64,000 nucleotides of DNA from Erythrophleum ivorense (GCA_026724425.1 JAIUCV010000011.1:11739501-11803500), one strand, 5' to 3'. Numbered from the stretch's first letter, positions 24,814-37,151 are shown. Notes: generated by a model not told the origin, from the letters alone. Program-made: numbers and translations.

Positions 24814-25238
24814 TGTAAGAATAAATTCGAAATAATTATATGAAATTAGAATACTAGATTGATTACCTGTAGAAGACATGGCGACAGATTTAGGATACCC
24901 TGTTGATTCTGAATGCCTGAAGGTTTGAAGAGACTAGGGCTTTCTTTGTGATTCACACTCCCTATCACAACTTATAATGGGGTAAGTTGTGGAGTTAAAA
25001 TTCAACGTGAATACAGAAAGGACCTAGCCAAGTTTAAATAGAACTCTAGTACCCACCCATTATGGGCCTATGAGTTATGAGCCCGCACTTTTATCCATAC
25101 CAATCAATTAGATATCCAACCCAAAACAATAGGATCACTAATAATAAGTGAGCCCAAATGTATCTTTCATAGATCATAGATTAGCCCGTTTTTATTCAAA
25201 ACTAAAACAATTGATTGTAGCCCACTATAATTCTTACA
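24814..25238 (-). repeat. Copia-1 5' LTR (right copy)
   Basis: Starts TGTAAGAATAAATTCG and ends TATAATTCTTACA. In element orientation this is the 5' LTR and should hold the promoter. Confidence 0.93.
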
Positions 25239-25507
25239 GGACATCGTCCAAGGAATTTACAAAAATTTTGGATGGAGTTAGATATACATGCCATGTCTCG
25301 ATCTGTAGACTTCAAACGAAATACAGACCTTTTAGAAATGATTGAAGATATTTCTATGGCCCATATAAGGAACGACTGTGGAGGAATGCTGAGCAAGACA
25401 GGACTTATTTGATTTGAGATTATGAAATTAGTTGGATGAACAATCACGAAGAAGTAGATGTTAATTATGATTCCTGTCAAAGAACTAAGCATATTTTTTC
25501 CTTTTTT
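25239..25507 (+). pseudogene. BED copy 2, exon part beyond Copia-1
   Basis: Continuation of the exon cut at 18041. It contains the MIEDISMAHIRNDCGGM segment and the CQRTKHIF segment near 25488, with a roughly 60-bp extra sequence between them (AGCAAGACAGGACTTATTTG and beyond) that is also present in copy 3 but absent from copies 0, 1 and 4. It runs directly into LINE sequence at about 25508. Confidence 0.6.
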
Positions 25508-26345
25508 GGCAAGGTGGTCTTTTATCTCCATATTTATTTATTTTATGTGCAAATGTTTTATCATGTATGTATGATTTAAGGTGGAGCAGTTAAACATGTG
25601 GGAAGGTACGAAACTGATTCATATGTCAAGTCTGATTTTACATTTAAGGTATATGTATGATATTGTGTTATTTTTTTAGAACAACTGAATTTATGTGCCT
25701 CCGAGTGAGTGATATTCTTTCATATTATAATAGGTTATTGAGATAATGTGTGAATCAAGTGAAATTTTTAGTGGTGTTTAGTCCATGGGTCTCTCATCAA
25801 GCTAAGAAATTATTATCAGGGTTGTTTGGAGTTAAATTTGCTTCCCGTTAGGGAAATACCTAAGCACTCAAATTGATGTAGGGAGACATAAAATTGAGTT
25901 ATATAAAGGGGTTGTTGACAAAATTGATAGAAAATTGCAAGTTAGAAATTGGTCTTGTTATCACAAGCAAAATGATTGACCTTGTATTAAGTTGATTTTG
26001 AGCTCTACATTGTAACATCTATTGGCATGTTTTGAGCTCCTCAAGAAGTATTGTAACAAAATTGATACAAAGATTGGTTTTTTTTTTTGGTGGGTTTCTC
26101 TGCAAGCAACCAAGAATACACTTATTGGATTGTTCCAAAATGTGTTGCCCTATCAATTTGAGAGGTCTTGGTTTTTTGTAGAGAGATTTTTTTAATAAAG
26201 CTCTTTTACCAAAGCAAGTTTGACGTGTCATTTTAGCTAATTCAAATTCTTTATTTGCTTGTGTTATGGGACTCAAATATTTTCTTATTGATTTGAATGG
26301 TCTATTGTTTTATTGATAAAATTGTTGCAATATTTTCATTTAAAA
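25508..26345 (+). mobile_element. LINE fragment in BED copy 2
   Basis: Longer version of the LINE fragment seen in copy 1. Broken frames give an ILHL...DIVLFF reverse transcriptase segment, a KIDRKLQVRNWS...CYHKQND segment (the RNW..YL.KAGR region of L1 elements), and near 26180-26230 NKALLPKQ, typical of the part following RT. Many stops and frameshifts. The same piece is mostly deleted in copy 3. Confidence 0.65.
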
Positions 26346-27289
26346 AATAGCAAGCAAAAATGGCATGGTTTTGAGCAAACGGTGTAGTGTACTTGCTTTC
26401 TTTATGTGTTTCCATTCTGTTTCATTTACGCATACCGAATACATTTTTGTAACAAAATCCTTTTTTGTTTCAGTTTCCATCACTCTATCAAATGGGGCCT
26501 TTGTAATTTTTTTAGATAAAAATGTTTCTTTTTTCGATTAGATTTTTTTAATGCCCTTTCTTTAGGGTACATTGTGGTCCCCATTCCATAGACAAAGCTT
26601 AAATTATACTCTTAGTAATAGGTGAGTGCAAGAAAAAAGATTGAATTTTTAATATCATGTTCACTTTAATCTCAAGAGTTGAAGTGTTTGATTGGGGTTA
26701 TGTGAAGTATAAATAATTTTATTAATAAATAAAATATGTTTTTTTAATAAATTAGTATGTTTTGCTTTCTTAGACTCTCAAATTGCTTAAATGCCTACGA
26801 CGGTCCCACCTTACCCTCAAGGACTGCTCTAGTGATTGCTGCCAAGATGCACTCTTTTCAAATGCATTTTTTTAAAATTATGTTTAGATTATTAATTATT
26901 ATGTTATAACTACTTCACTTCCTTCATGATTTTGGAGAGACAAAATTTTAGAAAACTTTTTTAAAAAAAAATTTATTCATCTCATTTTTCTTTATTCATA
27001 GATAAAATAAACTAACATTTCTCTCCAATTTGATTTCTCCCGAAAATCGTTTCTCTCGTTTTCGCACCTTTCAAACAAAGTACAAAGCACTGGTTACATT
27101 TGGGATCAATAAAGGATTTTGATGAAGATAAAAATGAAAAAAGAAATAAAAATAAAATAAAATTTTATAGTTTAATATTATGTTTCATATGATATAGAAT
27201 ATATATATATATATATATATATTTTTTATATATAGTTAAATAAAAATAATACATAAATATAAAATTAAATATATATTAATTTTCTCCGT
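26346..27289. repeat. Module E between BED copy 2 and M3
   Basis: Non-coding block shared with 42180-42838 and 46190-46914 (markers AATGCCCTTTCTTTAGGGTA and CCTACGACGGT). An (AT)n run lies at 27201-27223. No gene. Confidence 0.6.
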
Positions 27290-27498
27290 AGTCCATTCCG
27301 TTATGGGCGTACCAAAAACTAATTATAAAACGTACTATATCCATCACCAAGTACCAATAACTCTTCATGCAATCATAAAATTACATACGAACACTTCTGT
27401 TTCAATCTGACTCTCAAATTCTAATAAAGGAAACAATAACATACTCAAACAGTACCCTTTTCATTTCTATAACAATTACAATGAGCTCGTAAAACATG

Positions 27499-28274
27499 TC
27501 ACTCTCTCGCAACGTTGGGCTCTGTAACTCGTGGTAAGGATGGGCCATCTGGGTTGTGATTCACAATCCGTCCCTTGATTTGAAGGATCATTGCTTTGAG
27601 CTCTAGATAACTGTTATTCCCAAACAACACACAAATACAGGGCTATAAGATCAAAGCAATCCACACAATGGTCCCTGAAATTATGCTCAGAGCCAAAAGA
27701 GAAGCAGCACTTTCGAGCAGAAGCATGAGAATGAGTGGAAATGAGTTTCTGGTACGCATTTGAGACAATTTCCCCAATACCGTTGTTAGAAAAGAAAGAA
27801 ATTTGATGAGTACAATGGCCATCATAACAGAGTAGTTTGCTGCGAAGATTATGCCAAACAACCAAGTGAACGAGTAGTAACATATCTCTAGTGTTTCTTT
27901 GAAGCGATCGACCTCTATCATCCTAAGTCACATCAATGATTAACAGAAGAATACTACGTTACGTTAATGGAATAAAGGAGGCTCTGTGCAGCTATAAAGA
28001 GAAAAACAGAACTAGAAAACAAATGAAAAACAGAAGACTTATATTATTGAAGCGAAGAGAGCCTTTCCAGCATCTGTGATGTTTACTGTGATGTGTAAAA
28101 CAACGAACTGAACCCATCATAAAAATTCTGTGCTCTTTCTTTGAGCATCCTTACCTTCTGCTGCCTAATTTGCATCAAAGACAAAAACAAAATGATACGT
28201 TAATAGTGGCTTTGTGCTGCGAGAAAGAGGAAAAGCAGAGCAAGATAATATTTGGAAAACAGAGCACTCGCCAT
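27499..28274 (-). pseudogene. Membrane-protein gene M3
   Basis: Exon 1 begins at the ATG at 28274 (MASALFSKYYLALLFLFLA) but meets a stop soon after, where a roughly 14-base segment absent from M2 is retained. Exon 2 reads MIEVDRFKETLEICYYSFTW, lacks the SLKITNNGKAFF piece by in-frame deletion, then TVLGKLSQMRTRN and SAASLLALSIISGTIVWIAL, and hits a TAG where M2 has Trp. The C-terminal tail after MILQIKG, ending at a TGA at 27499, is longer than in M2, M6 and M7. The splice donor is ATAAGT. Confidence 0.55.
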
Positions 28275-29386
28275 ATTGAAGCTAAAGAAGTGGAAGTGGA
28301 ATTAAGTCGCAGAATAGTGCATAAGCATTTGTGGCCATTGTGGGTATTTATAGAATGGCTTTTGGAAAACTCTGGGGAAGTTGGTATATACAGATTTTGC
28401 CATTTAATAGATGATATGTGTAGAACACATTAAATGCAACTGGCTTTTATAAAATTTAAAACACTTGCATTAAATACAACTGGAGATTTTAAATCGTTCA
28501 CATAATTTTTCAAATTATAATATTTTTTTGATTTTTTTTAGGTTATTAGTATTCTTGAGCTTTGTCCAATTTAATCTCTGCCACATTTTATATGGACGTG
28601 CATTAAATATTTTAATTTTAGATTTTTTAAAGAAAATAGATAAAATTACAGAGAAAATAATTATTTTTGTGTTAATTAAACTAATCCTTTTTGAGTGTTC
28701 AAGTCGTGCTATGTGTCTGAACTGAAGAAGGGGCTCGTAAAATGCAAGAAACGGTGAGGTGAAAAAGTTGTGTGCAAAAGGACGTATCAAACGTTTTATT
28801 CATGTTTTAAACTTCAGCAACTGGGAAATGAATCAAATGATCGCCTGCCTCGTCCCTGTCACTATCAATTGAACATTCTATGAAATATGCCGCTGGGTTC
28901 TCTCTTCGTTTCATTTTATTACAATTAAGCAATTTTTTTTTTTTAGGAAACACCCTCTTTTTGTGGAACTAAAATGTAATAACATAAGCTTTACTTATCT
29001 AAACGTAGTAGTTATTAGCTCGAAATTGGACAAATAATTTTTTGTAAGGTTAAATCCAAGGTTTTGTATCCTCTCAATTTAGTTATAGATCCTCCTAATA
29101 AATATTGTGAAAGGATCCAGTTACTTAAATCCAGTGATCTAGAATAATGGAATCGGATTGCATAAACTGTTTTTTTTTGTAATAATTAACTTTATACTAT
29201 TTATATATATTAATAATACTTTTCTATAGTCAATTATTTATATATTAACTTGCCAAGATAAATTTATTGTATTAACTTTTTCATAATATATTTAAAGTGA
29301 ATATATAAACATAGGTTGGATTTGACCCACCCAGACTTGGTTTATTTTGTATTAGGATAGAGTTTTCTTAGCAAACAAGCATCAAA
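28275..29386. repeat. M-gene upstream module (M3) and start of module F
   Basis: 28275-29165 is the conserved M upstream block. 29165-29386 is module F, shared with 48470-48702. Module F leads to the LINE insertion site. No gene. Confidence 0.65.
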
Positions 29387-29400
29387 ATAGTGTGTGAATA

Positions 29401-29659
29401 CTTTTTCTCCAGAAGCAACACAGAAGTGGTTCAAGCAAGTCATCATCGTATCGACTTGTTCCTTCGAGGCCTCTCCAAAGAGCAATAAATCGTCTGCAAA
29501 CATCAAATGGGACACAAAAGGTCCAGATTTGGTCACTTTGATAGGCTTCCATTTTCCAGAGTTAACAGCATCATTAATAATATGAGAAAGCCTATCCATA
29601 CAAAGAACAAACAAAAAGGGGGAGATGGGATCTCCCTGACGGAGTCCCTTTTCAGGCAT
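29401..29659 (-). pseudogene. LINE reverse transcriptase segment (inverted)
   Basis: Reads MPEKGLRQGDPISPFLFVLC then FVSHLMFADDLLLFGEA on the minus strand. RQGDP and FADD are reverse transcriptase blocks of L1-clade elements. Open but incomplete on both sides: cut by the target site at 29401 and by the inversion junction at about 29656-29660. Confidence 0.9.
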
Positions 29660-31110
29660 GTGGAACTAATGGCCTTTGGGTTGATGTTCTGCAAAATAAA
29701 TACATGTTAAAGCAAGAAGATGATCTCCTTACTGCCTCTCCAGGTGACTCAAAGCTATGGAAATTTATTTGCCAGCAATGTGACATTATCTCAGAAGGCA
29801 CCAGATGGCAGGTTCGGAATGACCATTTTGTTAGTTTCTTTGATGACTATTGGCTATTACCTAGAACAAAAATAAAAGATTTATGTCTGAGACCTTTAAC
29901 AGAAGAAGAAATGCATAGTAAAGTTGTTGATTGGGTTGCCTATGGCTCTTGGGATTTTACTCGTTTGGCTGAAATTATTCCCAATGAAGTAATCCAACGG
30001 TTGATTTCTATGCTCCCTCCAATTCAGAATGCTGGAAATGACATAATGTTGTGGAATGCTAGTCAGAATGGCATTTTTATCATTAAAAGCGCTTACTTTC
30101 AAATTGAAGAAAACCCACCCTCTTTTTACAGCCCTATTTATAAGATCATTTGGAGATGGAAAGGGGCTAAGAGAATTCGTTTCTTCATCTGGATGACTTT
30201 TCAAGACAGATTACCCACTAATAGATGGAGAAGCACTTGGGCTCAGTGCTCCCCTCTTTGCAATTGGTGTCAAACTTATGTGAAAGATGCTCTTCACATT
30301 TTACGTGACTGCATCTAAGCGCAGCGTCTATGGTGTAGGATTATTCACAGGAGGTATCAATCTCAATTCTTCTCTGCTACCTTAAAGGATTGGATTGATC
30401 TGAATTTACGAGGAAATCTGGGAACTCATTTCCATGATTGTTGGGATTTAATTTGGGGGGTTTCTGTTTGGAAATTATGGAACTAGAGAAACAAACTCAT
30501 TTTTCAACCTGATTTCCAAAATCCTAAAGATCCTTTTATAGCTATTATGAACTCTTGGAAGTCTTATGTTCACTTTCTTGATTTAAACTCTGATGGGGAA
30601 TATATTTCTTCAAAGTTGTGGAAGGCCCCCCCTACTGAGTGGGTCAAGATCAATGTTGATGGAGCTGTTTCGTTGACTTCGAACAATGCTGGTTGTGGTG
30701 GAATCTTAAGGGATCACAGAGGTATTTGGATTGCTGGCTTTACTTATAGGATTGGTTACTGCACTCCTATGGTAGTGAAAGAATGGGCTATTCAGAAAGA
30801 TCTTATGTTGGCTTGGGATATGTGATTCCGGAAAGCTATTCTTGAATCTGATGCTAAGGTGCTTGTGGATCTTCTTAATGAAGATATAAGGGAAAAAGAT
30901 ACTTATAGCTTAATGCTTTTAAGTATTCTTGATATGTTACATTGGAAATGAAACATTCAGATACAATATGTCTCATGGGAGCAGAACAAAGTTGCTGATA
31001 AGTTGGCCAAGGAAGGAATTAATTGCTCATCCTTACTTGATGCGGTCCCTAACAATTTAAGGACCCTGGTTCTAAACGACTGCCTGGGATTTCAATCCCC
31101 TATCTCTTAG
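29660..31110 (+). pseudogene. LINE C-terminal region: zinc-finger and RNase H
   Basis: Continues L1 ORF2 downstream of RT. NGLWVDVLQNKYM opens it; WRWKGAKRIRFFIWMTFQDR and CNWCQTYVKDALHILRDC form the RT-associated zinc-binding region. The RNase H-like domain follows, with WVKINVDGAVSLTSNNAG, GGILRDHRG, ESDAK and NKVADKLAKEG. One frame throughout, broken by TAA at 30316, TAG near 30484, TGA at 30823 and TGA near 30949, ending at a TAG near 31108. Confidence 0.88.
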
Positions 31111-31177
31111 TTTTCTTTTGTATTCTTGGGCCTTGGGGTCTCCTTTTTTACCAAAAAAAAAACATAGTGTGTGAATA

Positions 31178-32617
31178 TGCCTTAGTCAAAGTCCAGTCCA
31201 CAGGTTTGGTTAAAAGAGGGAGAGAGAGAGAGAGAGAGTCCTGTACACAGAAGATGATTCCCCTTCATTGTTGCTTCATCCCAACATGGATATTCCATGA
31301 ATTTGCCACCATTTACGCCCGTTTGATACGTAGAAAGTTAGATATAAAAAAAAAGTAATTTTATTGATAAAAAATATTTATAATATTCTTATTTTTAATG
31401 ATTGAATAATGATTAGTAGATAATATTAAATAATTATTGGATAATAATTATAAAAGTAAAATTATAATTTTAGCAAAGTTTTTCTTTTCCTTTCACTTTC
31501 CAACGCACTTACAAACTTGCCACTAGTCATTGCACTTTTGTAATTTTTCTATTAGTAGATAGTTTGAGAAAGAGATTTTTTTCCCCCTTCTTTTGGCATA
31601 GATTAAATTGAGAATGTCACACCTCATAATTTGTCAAAAATTAAGCATAATGTAGGTGGTATGAAAAAATAGAAAATAAATTAATTTTTTAAAATAATTT
31701 CAAAAACCAATTAATTGGAATTGTCACCAAAATTTTGATTATTTTAAAAGATAAAATTTTAGAAAAAAAATTTTCTTTTAAAATGAAAAAATAATATGCA
31801 AAATAGAAATAAGTACCACTATACTTATTTTGAAAAATGGTTACTCTGTGCCGACAATACAAAACTAATATGATCTTAATTTTACTTTAATTATCTAATC
31901 AATCAGATATAAAAATAGTGGAAAAGGAACAAAGTAAAAGAAACTAATTCAATAAAAATAAATGAAAAAAAAATATTAAGAGAATGACTTAATTTAGAAT
32001 GAGAGTTAAAACTTACGTGTCATGTGGAAGGATAAAAAATTCACATAGTCTAAATGAATGGAAAATCATTACAATTGGTTGGTGTTTTTCTTTATTTTTG
32101 TAAAAAAATAAAAATAAACTTAATTGAATAAATAAAATGAATTTGAAGTTGGATAAAATGTTTTTAATTCATCAAATTTAATTCTCATTTTTCTTTGTGA
32201 AAATAAGAATTTTTTTTAATTTTGATTTTTGAAAGTACACAACTTTACTGAAAAAAAAAGAAATGACTTTTATTTTTGGATTTTTGAAGAAAGTTAACAA
32301 AATTAATTTACACATGAGCTGTTAAAATCCAAAATTTGTTGATGTAATTATGAGACATAACAAGCATCAGATAAAACTTGAAAAGATACAAGATTTTACA
32401 CACTTTTACCGATTGACATTTTATAATCCTGAAAAAACACTAGAGATCCTAGACAACAACTCTAAAAATAAAAATAATAATGAAATTAAGCCAAAAGAGA
32501 GTAATACTAAGACAAGCATACATATAAAGTGTAAGTGTATGCTTATATTTAAAAGTATCATTTATTCAAGTACATTCGAGGATCAAAAAATAAACTAAAA
32601 ATATCCGTCTCTTTTCA
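31178..32617. repeat. Module F end and module C (copy I)
   Basis: 31178-31600 is the remainder of module F and includes a (GA)n run at 31214-31239. Module C (31600-32617) is shared with 42838-43860 and 48945-49805, from GAGAATGTCACACCTCATAA onward. An open frame of about 80 codons (32350-32598) is partly kept in copy 43663 but is Asn/Lys-rich, AT-driven and probably not coding. Confidence 0.6.
31214..31239. repeat. (GA)n microsatellite
   Basis: GA dinucleotide tract in module F. The paralogous copy at about 48752 has an A-rich GAAAAA tract instead. Confidence 0.85.
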
Positions 32618-33546
32618 CATTTGTTTCCAAGGTTCCTTTTTATCGTCTGCGCAAATCCATCTTCCACTCATCCACCATGGAATAGAAAATAAGGAGGGGT
32701 GAAATCCATCAAATCTTTGTAACACCTCCAGAAAATAGAAGTCCACAGTGAGTGCAGTGGACCCTTTTAATTGTTTTCCCCATATCTTACTATTAATATA
32801 ATAATTATTATTTGTTTGGTTATTTTCAATAGGCGCGACGGTGACAAAAGGTAAAGGTCAAAGTGCTGGCTGCCTTTATGAAAAAAAAATCGAAAATAAG
32901 AGGACGCTTATATTTTTCTCTTTCTTTATTTTTTTTTAATACGTGTTGTTTTTGTTTTAGCCACTTGAACGTGTTATTTGACGTCATAAAATTTCAATTC
33001 ACGATTCAATAAAAAAAATTTAGAAAAAAATTACAACTAAAAATTTGAAATTATAAAATTATTTTAAAATTTTAAAAATAAAATTTTTTGGTGAACGGAA
33101 AAAGTACAACATCAATTTATGCTTCATTTGATTTGTTACAACATAAATGTATTTTTTTATACAATTTGTACAATATTGGTTATACATTTATAATCATTAT
33201 TTCATTTGTTAAATTATTATTTTGACTATCAAAATATCTTTTTAAAAATAAAAATACAAAAATTATTTTTTATCTTATTTACTTATTTTTTTTACTTTTC
33301 CTTCTCCTTTACAAGCCAAATACACAAAATTTTTAGTCTTTGAAAAAATAATTTAAAATTTAAAATCTCGTAATATGATTATTTTTAATTAATTATAACG
33401 CTTTTATTTTAGTTATAAAATCACGGAAACTGACAAAAAGGGAGAGTGGGAGAATTTTTTTAACTTTAATTTTATATTTTCTTAAACACTTTAGTGGAAA
33501 ACCAAAATCATGCTTTGAATAAAGGCGACCTCTACTTTTGACTTTG
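32618..33546. repeat. MB module with antisense BED finger relic
   Basis: Shared with 13085-13630 and 43862-44390. On the minus strand at about 32795-32722 the sequence reads TIKRVHCTHCGLLFSGGVTK, a BED finger with its Cys-x2-Cys pair, ending at a stop before the His. AT-rich remainder. Confidence 0.6.
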
Positions 33547-33729
33547 TTAAAAACTAATTATAAAACGTACTATATCCATCACCAAGTACCGATAACTATT
33601 TATGCAATCATAAAATTACATACGAACACTTCTGTTACAACCTGACTCTCAAATTCTAATAAAGGAAACAATAACACAAACAATATCCTTTTCATTTCTA
33701 CAACAATTACAATGAGCTCGTAATACATG

Positions 33730-34517
33730 TCACGCTCTAGCAACGTTGGGCTCTGTAACTTTTGGTAAGGATGGGCCTTCTGGGTTGTGATTCCCATCCA
33801 TCCCTTGATTTGAAGGATCATCGCTTTGGGCTCTAGATAACAGTAATACCCAAACAACACAAAAATACAGAGCCATAACATCAAAGCAATCCACACAATG
33901 GTCCCTGAAATTATGCCCAAAGCTAAAAGAGAAGCAGCACTTTCGAGCAGAAGCATGAGAATGAGTGGAAATGAGTTTCTGGTATGCATTTGAGACAATG
34001 TACCCAACACCGTTGTTAAAAAAGAAAGAAATTTGATGAGTACAATAGCCATCATAACAGAGTAGTTTGCTGCGAAGAAAGCCTTTCCATTATTTGTGAT
34101 CTTCAAGGAGAAGATTATGCCAAACAACCAAGCGAACGAGTAATAACATATCTCTAGTGTTTCTTTGAAGAGAACGACCTCTGTCATCCTAAGTCACATC
34201 AATGATTAACAGAAGAGTACTACGTTTATGGAGTGAAGGAGTGCAGCTATAAAGAGAAAAACAGAAGTAGAAAACAAATGAAAAACAGAAGACTTACATT
34301 ATGGAAGCGAAGAGGGCCATTCCAGCATCTGTGATGTATACTGTGATGATGGAAAACAACGAACGAACCCATCATAAAAATTCTGTGCTCTTTCTTTGAG
34401 CATCCTTACCTTCTGCTGCCTAATTTGCATCAAAGATGAAAACAAAATGATACGTTAATAGTGGCTTTGTGCTGCGAGAAAGAGGAAAAACAGAGCAAGA
34501 TAATATATGGAAAACAG
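33730..34517 (-). pseudogene. Membrane-protein gene M4
   Basis: Exon 2 (from 34187) is open for 195 codons, but the last part is out of frame: after AMILQIKGW a small deletion shifts reading, so the tail differs from M3. The four hydrophobic segments of exon 2 are intact (WLFGIIFSLKI, AIVLIKFLSFL, MLLLESAASLLALGIISGTI, ALMLWLCIFVLFGYY). Exon 1 keeps the GTAAGT donor but has lost the ATG and contains a stop. The closest relative in exon 1 and upstream is M6. Confidence 0.58.
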
Positions 34518-35810
34518 GATTATATGGACGTGCATTAAATATTTTAATTTTATAATTTTTTAAGAAAATAGATAAAATTACAAAGAAAATAATTTTTTTA
34601 TTAATTAAACTAATCCTTCTTGGGTGTTCAAGTCGTGTGTAAAATGCAAGAAAGGGCGATGTGAAAAAGTTACGTGCGAAGGACGTATAAAACGTTTTAT
34701 GTGGGTTTTAAACTTCAGCAACTGAGAAATGAATCAAATGCTCGCCTGCCTTGTCCCTCTCACTATCAATTGAACATTCTATGAAATGTGCCGCTGGGTT
34801 CCCTCCTCGTTGCATTTCATTACAATTACATAATTTTCTTTTTAGGCAATATCCTCTTTTTGTTGAACTAAAATGTAATAATATAAGCTTTAGTTATCTA
34901 AACGTAGTAGTTATTAGCTCGAAATTGGACAAATAATTTTTTGTGAGGTTAAATCCAAGGTTTTGTATCCTCTCAATTCAGTTATAGATCCTCTTAATAA
35001 ATATTGTGAGAGGATCCAGTTACTTAAATCCAGTGATCTAGAATAATGGAATCGGATTGCATAATTTTTTGTTGTTTCCGAGGTTGCTTTTTATCGTCTG
35101 CGCAAATTCATCTCCCACTCAACCACCAAGGAATAGAAAATAAAGAGTGGTCAAATCCATCAAATCTTTTAATTGTTTTCCCCATATCTTACTATTAATA
35201 TAATTATTTGTTTTGGTTATTTTCAATAGGCGTGACGATCACAAAAGGTGAAGGTTAAAAGCGCCTGCTGCCTTTATGAAAAAAAATTCGAAAAGAAGAG
35301 GATGCGTCTTATATTTTTCTTTCTTTTTTTTTAATACGTGTTGTTTTTGTTTTGGCAACTTGAACGTGTTATTTGACATCATAAAATTTCAATTCACGAT
35401 CCAATAACAAAATTTTAGAAGAAAAATTACGACCAAAAATTTGAAATTAAAATATTTACATTAAATATTTTAAATTATAAAATTATTTTAAAAATTTAAG
35501 AATAAAAAAATTATGGTGAACAGAGAAATTACAACCTCAATTTATTCTTCATTTAATTCGTTACAACATAAATGCATTTTTTCATGCAATTTGTATAATA
35601 TTATATATTTATAATAATTATTTTATCTGTTAAATTATTATTTTAACTATCAAAATATATTTTAAAAATAAAAATATAAAAATTATTTTTAATTTTATTT
35701 ACTTATTTTTTACATTTTATTCTCCTTTACAAGTTAAATATACAGAATTTTTAGTCCTTGAAAAAATAATTTAAAATTTAAACTCTTGTAATATAATTAT
35801 TTTTAATTAA
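34518..35810. repeat. M4 upstream module and MB module before BED copy 3
   Basis: 34518-35062 matches 47928-48470 almost base for base, including an identical chance 61-codon frame (34751 and 48160). 35065-35810 matches 16240-16981. No gene is supported. Confidence 0.65.
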
Positions 35811-36160
35811 TTATAACGCTTTTGTTTTAGTTATAAAATCACGGAAACTAGCAAAAACGGGGAGTGGGAGAATTTTTTTAACTTTAATTTTATATTTTTT
35901 TGAGCACTTTAGTGGAAAGCCAAAATCATGCTTTGAATAAAGGCAACCCCCTACTTTTGACTTTGTTTTCTGGACGACGCGTATTATATTTTCTCGCATG
36001 AAGCTTGTCACATCGCATTGCTCATGGACACCTGTAGCCGCTGGTTGCATCCCAAACACCACTTGAAGCAGGTCAGTTCTAGTTTTGATCCCTCATCAAC
36101 CTTCTGGGTATCGCCTCTCCTTTGTGGATCTGTCTCTTTAAAATACTCCATTTTGACAGG
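35811..36160 (-). pseudogene. Divergent partner exon, copy 3
   Basis: Near-identical to 16982-17330. Reads GMQPAATGVHEQCDVTSF and RENIIRVVQKTKSKVGG. It shares the missing base after SKL and the deletion of the BED finger exon with copy 2, so copies 2 and 3 are sister duplicates. Confidence 0.5.
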
Positions 36161-36433
36161 AGTAGAAAAACATTCACCATTCATCATTCATCATCTGTGA
36201 GCCAAATCTAAGAAACTCATCCATCTAACATTGGAACCAAATCATTCAGGTTTCTTTTTCCTTCTTTGATCCGTTTTCTAATTTATTCAGTGAAATGAAT
36301 TATATATTGGTTTGCGAACTGGAACTCCATCCATGGTTTGTTGATGCGTCTCGCGATCATAATTAGTTGATTGTGCTTGTTTTAATGAATTCTTATTAAT
36401 TTTTTAATACTAATTCATTGTGCAAGTAGTATA

Positions 36434-36714
36434 TGTTAACGCACTACTCAGCCTAGACCCAGCCCATCATCAAGATGATCACAACAACTCATCAATAATC
36501 CCGAGAAGATAGCATAGATAACATCTCACGTATAGTTAATATACTTCAGATATATTAGTTCAGATATGGGATATATTAGTTTAGATATTCATTATCTCTC
36601 TTTGTCATGTATTGTTGTTATATATTTATGCACATGTAACTCTGCTTTCAGTTTAAGAAAAACAAAATCGTTCATCCCTTTCTCTCTGCCTTCGTATCTG
36701 CTTGAACTGTTTCT
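36434..36714 (+). repeat. Copia-2 5' LTR
   Basis: Starts TGTTAACGCACTACTCAG, ends CTTGAACTGTTTCT. Differs from the 3' LTR by four transitions. Confidence 0.95.
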
Positions 36715-36727
36715 TGGTATCAGAGCC
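36715..36727 (+). other. Copia-2 primer-binding site
   Basis: TGGTATCAGAGCC directly after the 5' LTR, complementary to initiator Met tRNA. Confidence 0.95.
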
Positions 36728-36740
36728 GAAAGCACAAGCC

Positions 36741-37151
36741 ATGGGATCCATTACTACTGGCAATTCTAATCCTTCTTCCACAAACCCCATCGCCCCTTGT
36801 TATTTTCCGAAAGCCAGTTCACTAGCGTCAAGTGCCACTAGCTCTGTCAAGTTGGATAGACAAAATTATATCCTTTGGAAAGCCACTGTGCTTCCCATCA
36901 TACGTGGCTATCGTCTAGAAAGCTTTGTTCAAGGTACCCACACGTGTCCACCAGAATTTGTTGCCAATGGCAACGAGACGGTATCAAATCCAGCCCATGA
37001 TGACTGGATAGCTGCAGATCAATTGCTCCTTGGGTGGTTATACACCACCATGACACTCGAAGTTGCTGCTCAACTTGTTGATCATGAGACATCCTTTGAG
37101 CTGTGGAAAGCCGCTAGAGAGTTAACAGGATCACATACCCGTGCCGTGTGA
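36741..37151 (+). pseudogene. Copia-2 gag N-terminal part
   Basis: The ATG at 36741 (MGSITTGNSNPSS) is chosen because it lies after the primer-binding site; an upstream in-frame ATG would fall in the LTR. Reads KLDRQNYILWKATVLPIIRG and ELWKAARELTGSHTR, the UBN2-type gag of plant Copia elements. It ends at a TGA at 37149. The text CCGTGTGAACC carries what looks like a two-base GT duplication, after which gag continues in the frame of 37148. Confidence 0.9.

Larger units (their letters stand above)
18042..25238 (-). mobile_element. Old Copia retrotransposon (Copia-1), 7.2 kb, inserted in BED copy 2
   Basis: Complete Ty1/Copia element on the minus strand: two LTRs of about 425 bp, TG...CA ends, primer-binding site, gag-pol. 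Target duplication is GGACA (25239-25243) against GGAAA (18037-18041), one base apart. The interrupted host sequence, GGAGGGACATCGTCC, is intact in BED copy 3 at about 41779. The LTRs differ at roughly 40 of 424 positions by eye, mostly C/T and G/A changes, which indicates an old insertion decayed by deamination. Pol has three further in-frame stops, a frameshift and another stop, so it cannot act on its own. Confidence 0.95.
29401..31163 (+). mobile_element. 5'-inverted, 5'-truncated L1-type LINE
   Basis: Flanked by a perfect 14-bp target duplication, ATAGTGTGTGAATA, at 29387-29400 and 31164-31177, with a short A tract (CCAAAAAAAAAA) at its 3' end. The paralogous module F at 48703-48716 has the site once with no insert. 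The reverse transcriptase part (29401-29659) is inverted relative to the zinc-finger/RNase H part (from about 29660), the structure left by twin priming. The 3' part has four premature stops. It inserted after the F module was duplicated. Confidence 0.93.

Noticed and set aside
32350..32598. An 82-codon open frame in module C, partly kept at 43663
   Set aside because: Composition is Asn/Lys-rich as expected from AT-rich DNA, differences between copies are not codon-biased by eye, and the third copy does not keep it.
34751..34936. Identical 61-codon frames at 34751 and 48160
   Set aside because: Identity reflects recent duplication of the M upstream block; older copies (15922) differ by frame-neutral and non-neutral changes alike.
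37145..37151. A programmed ribosomal frameshift in Copia-2 gag
   Set aside because: The site looks like a simple GT duplication within gag, not a slippery site at a gag-pol boundary, and plant Copia elements of this kind normally use one frame.
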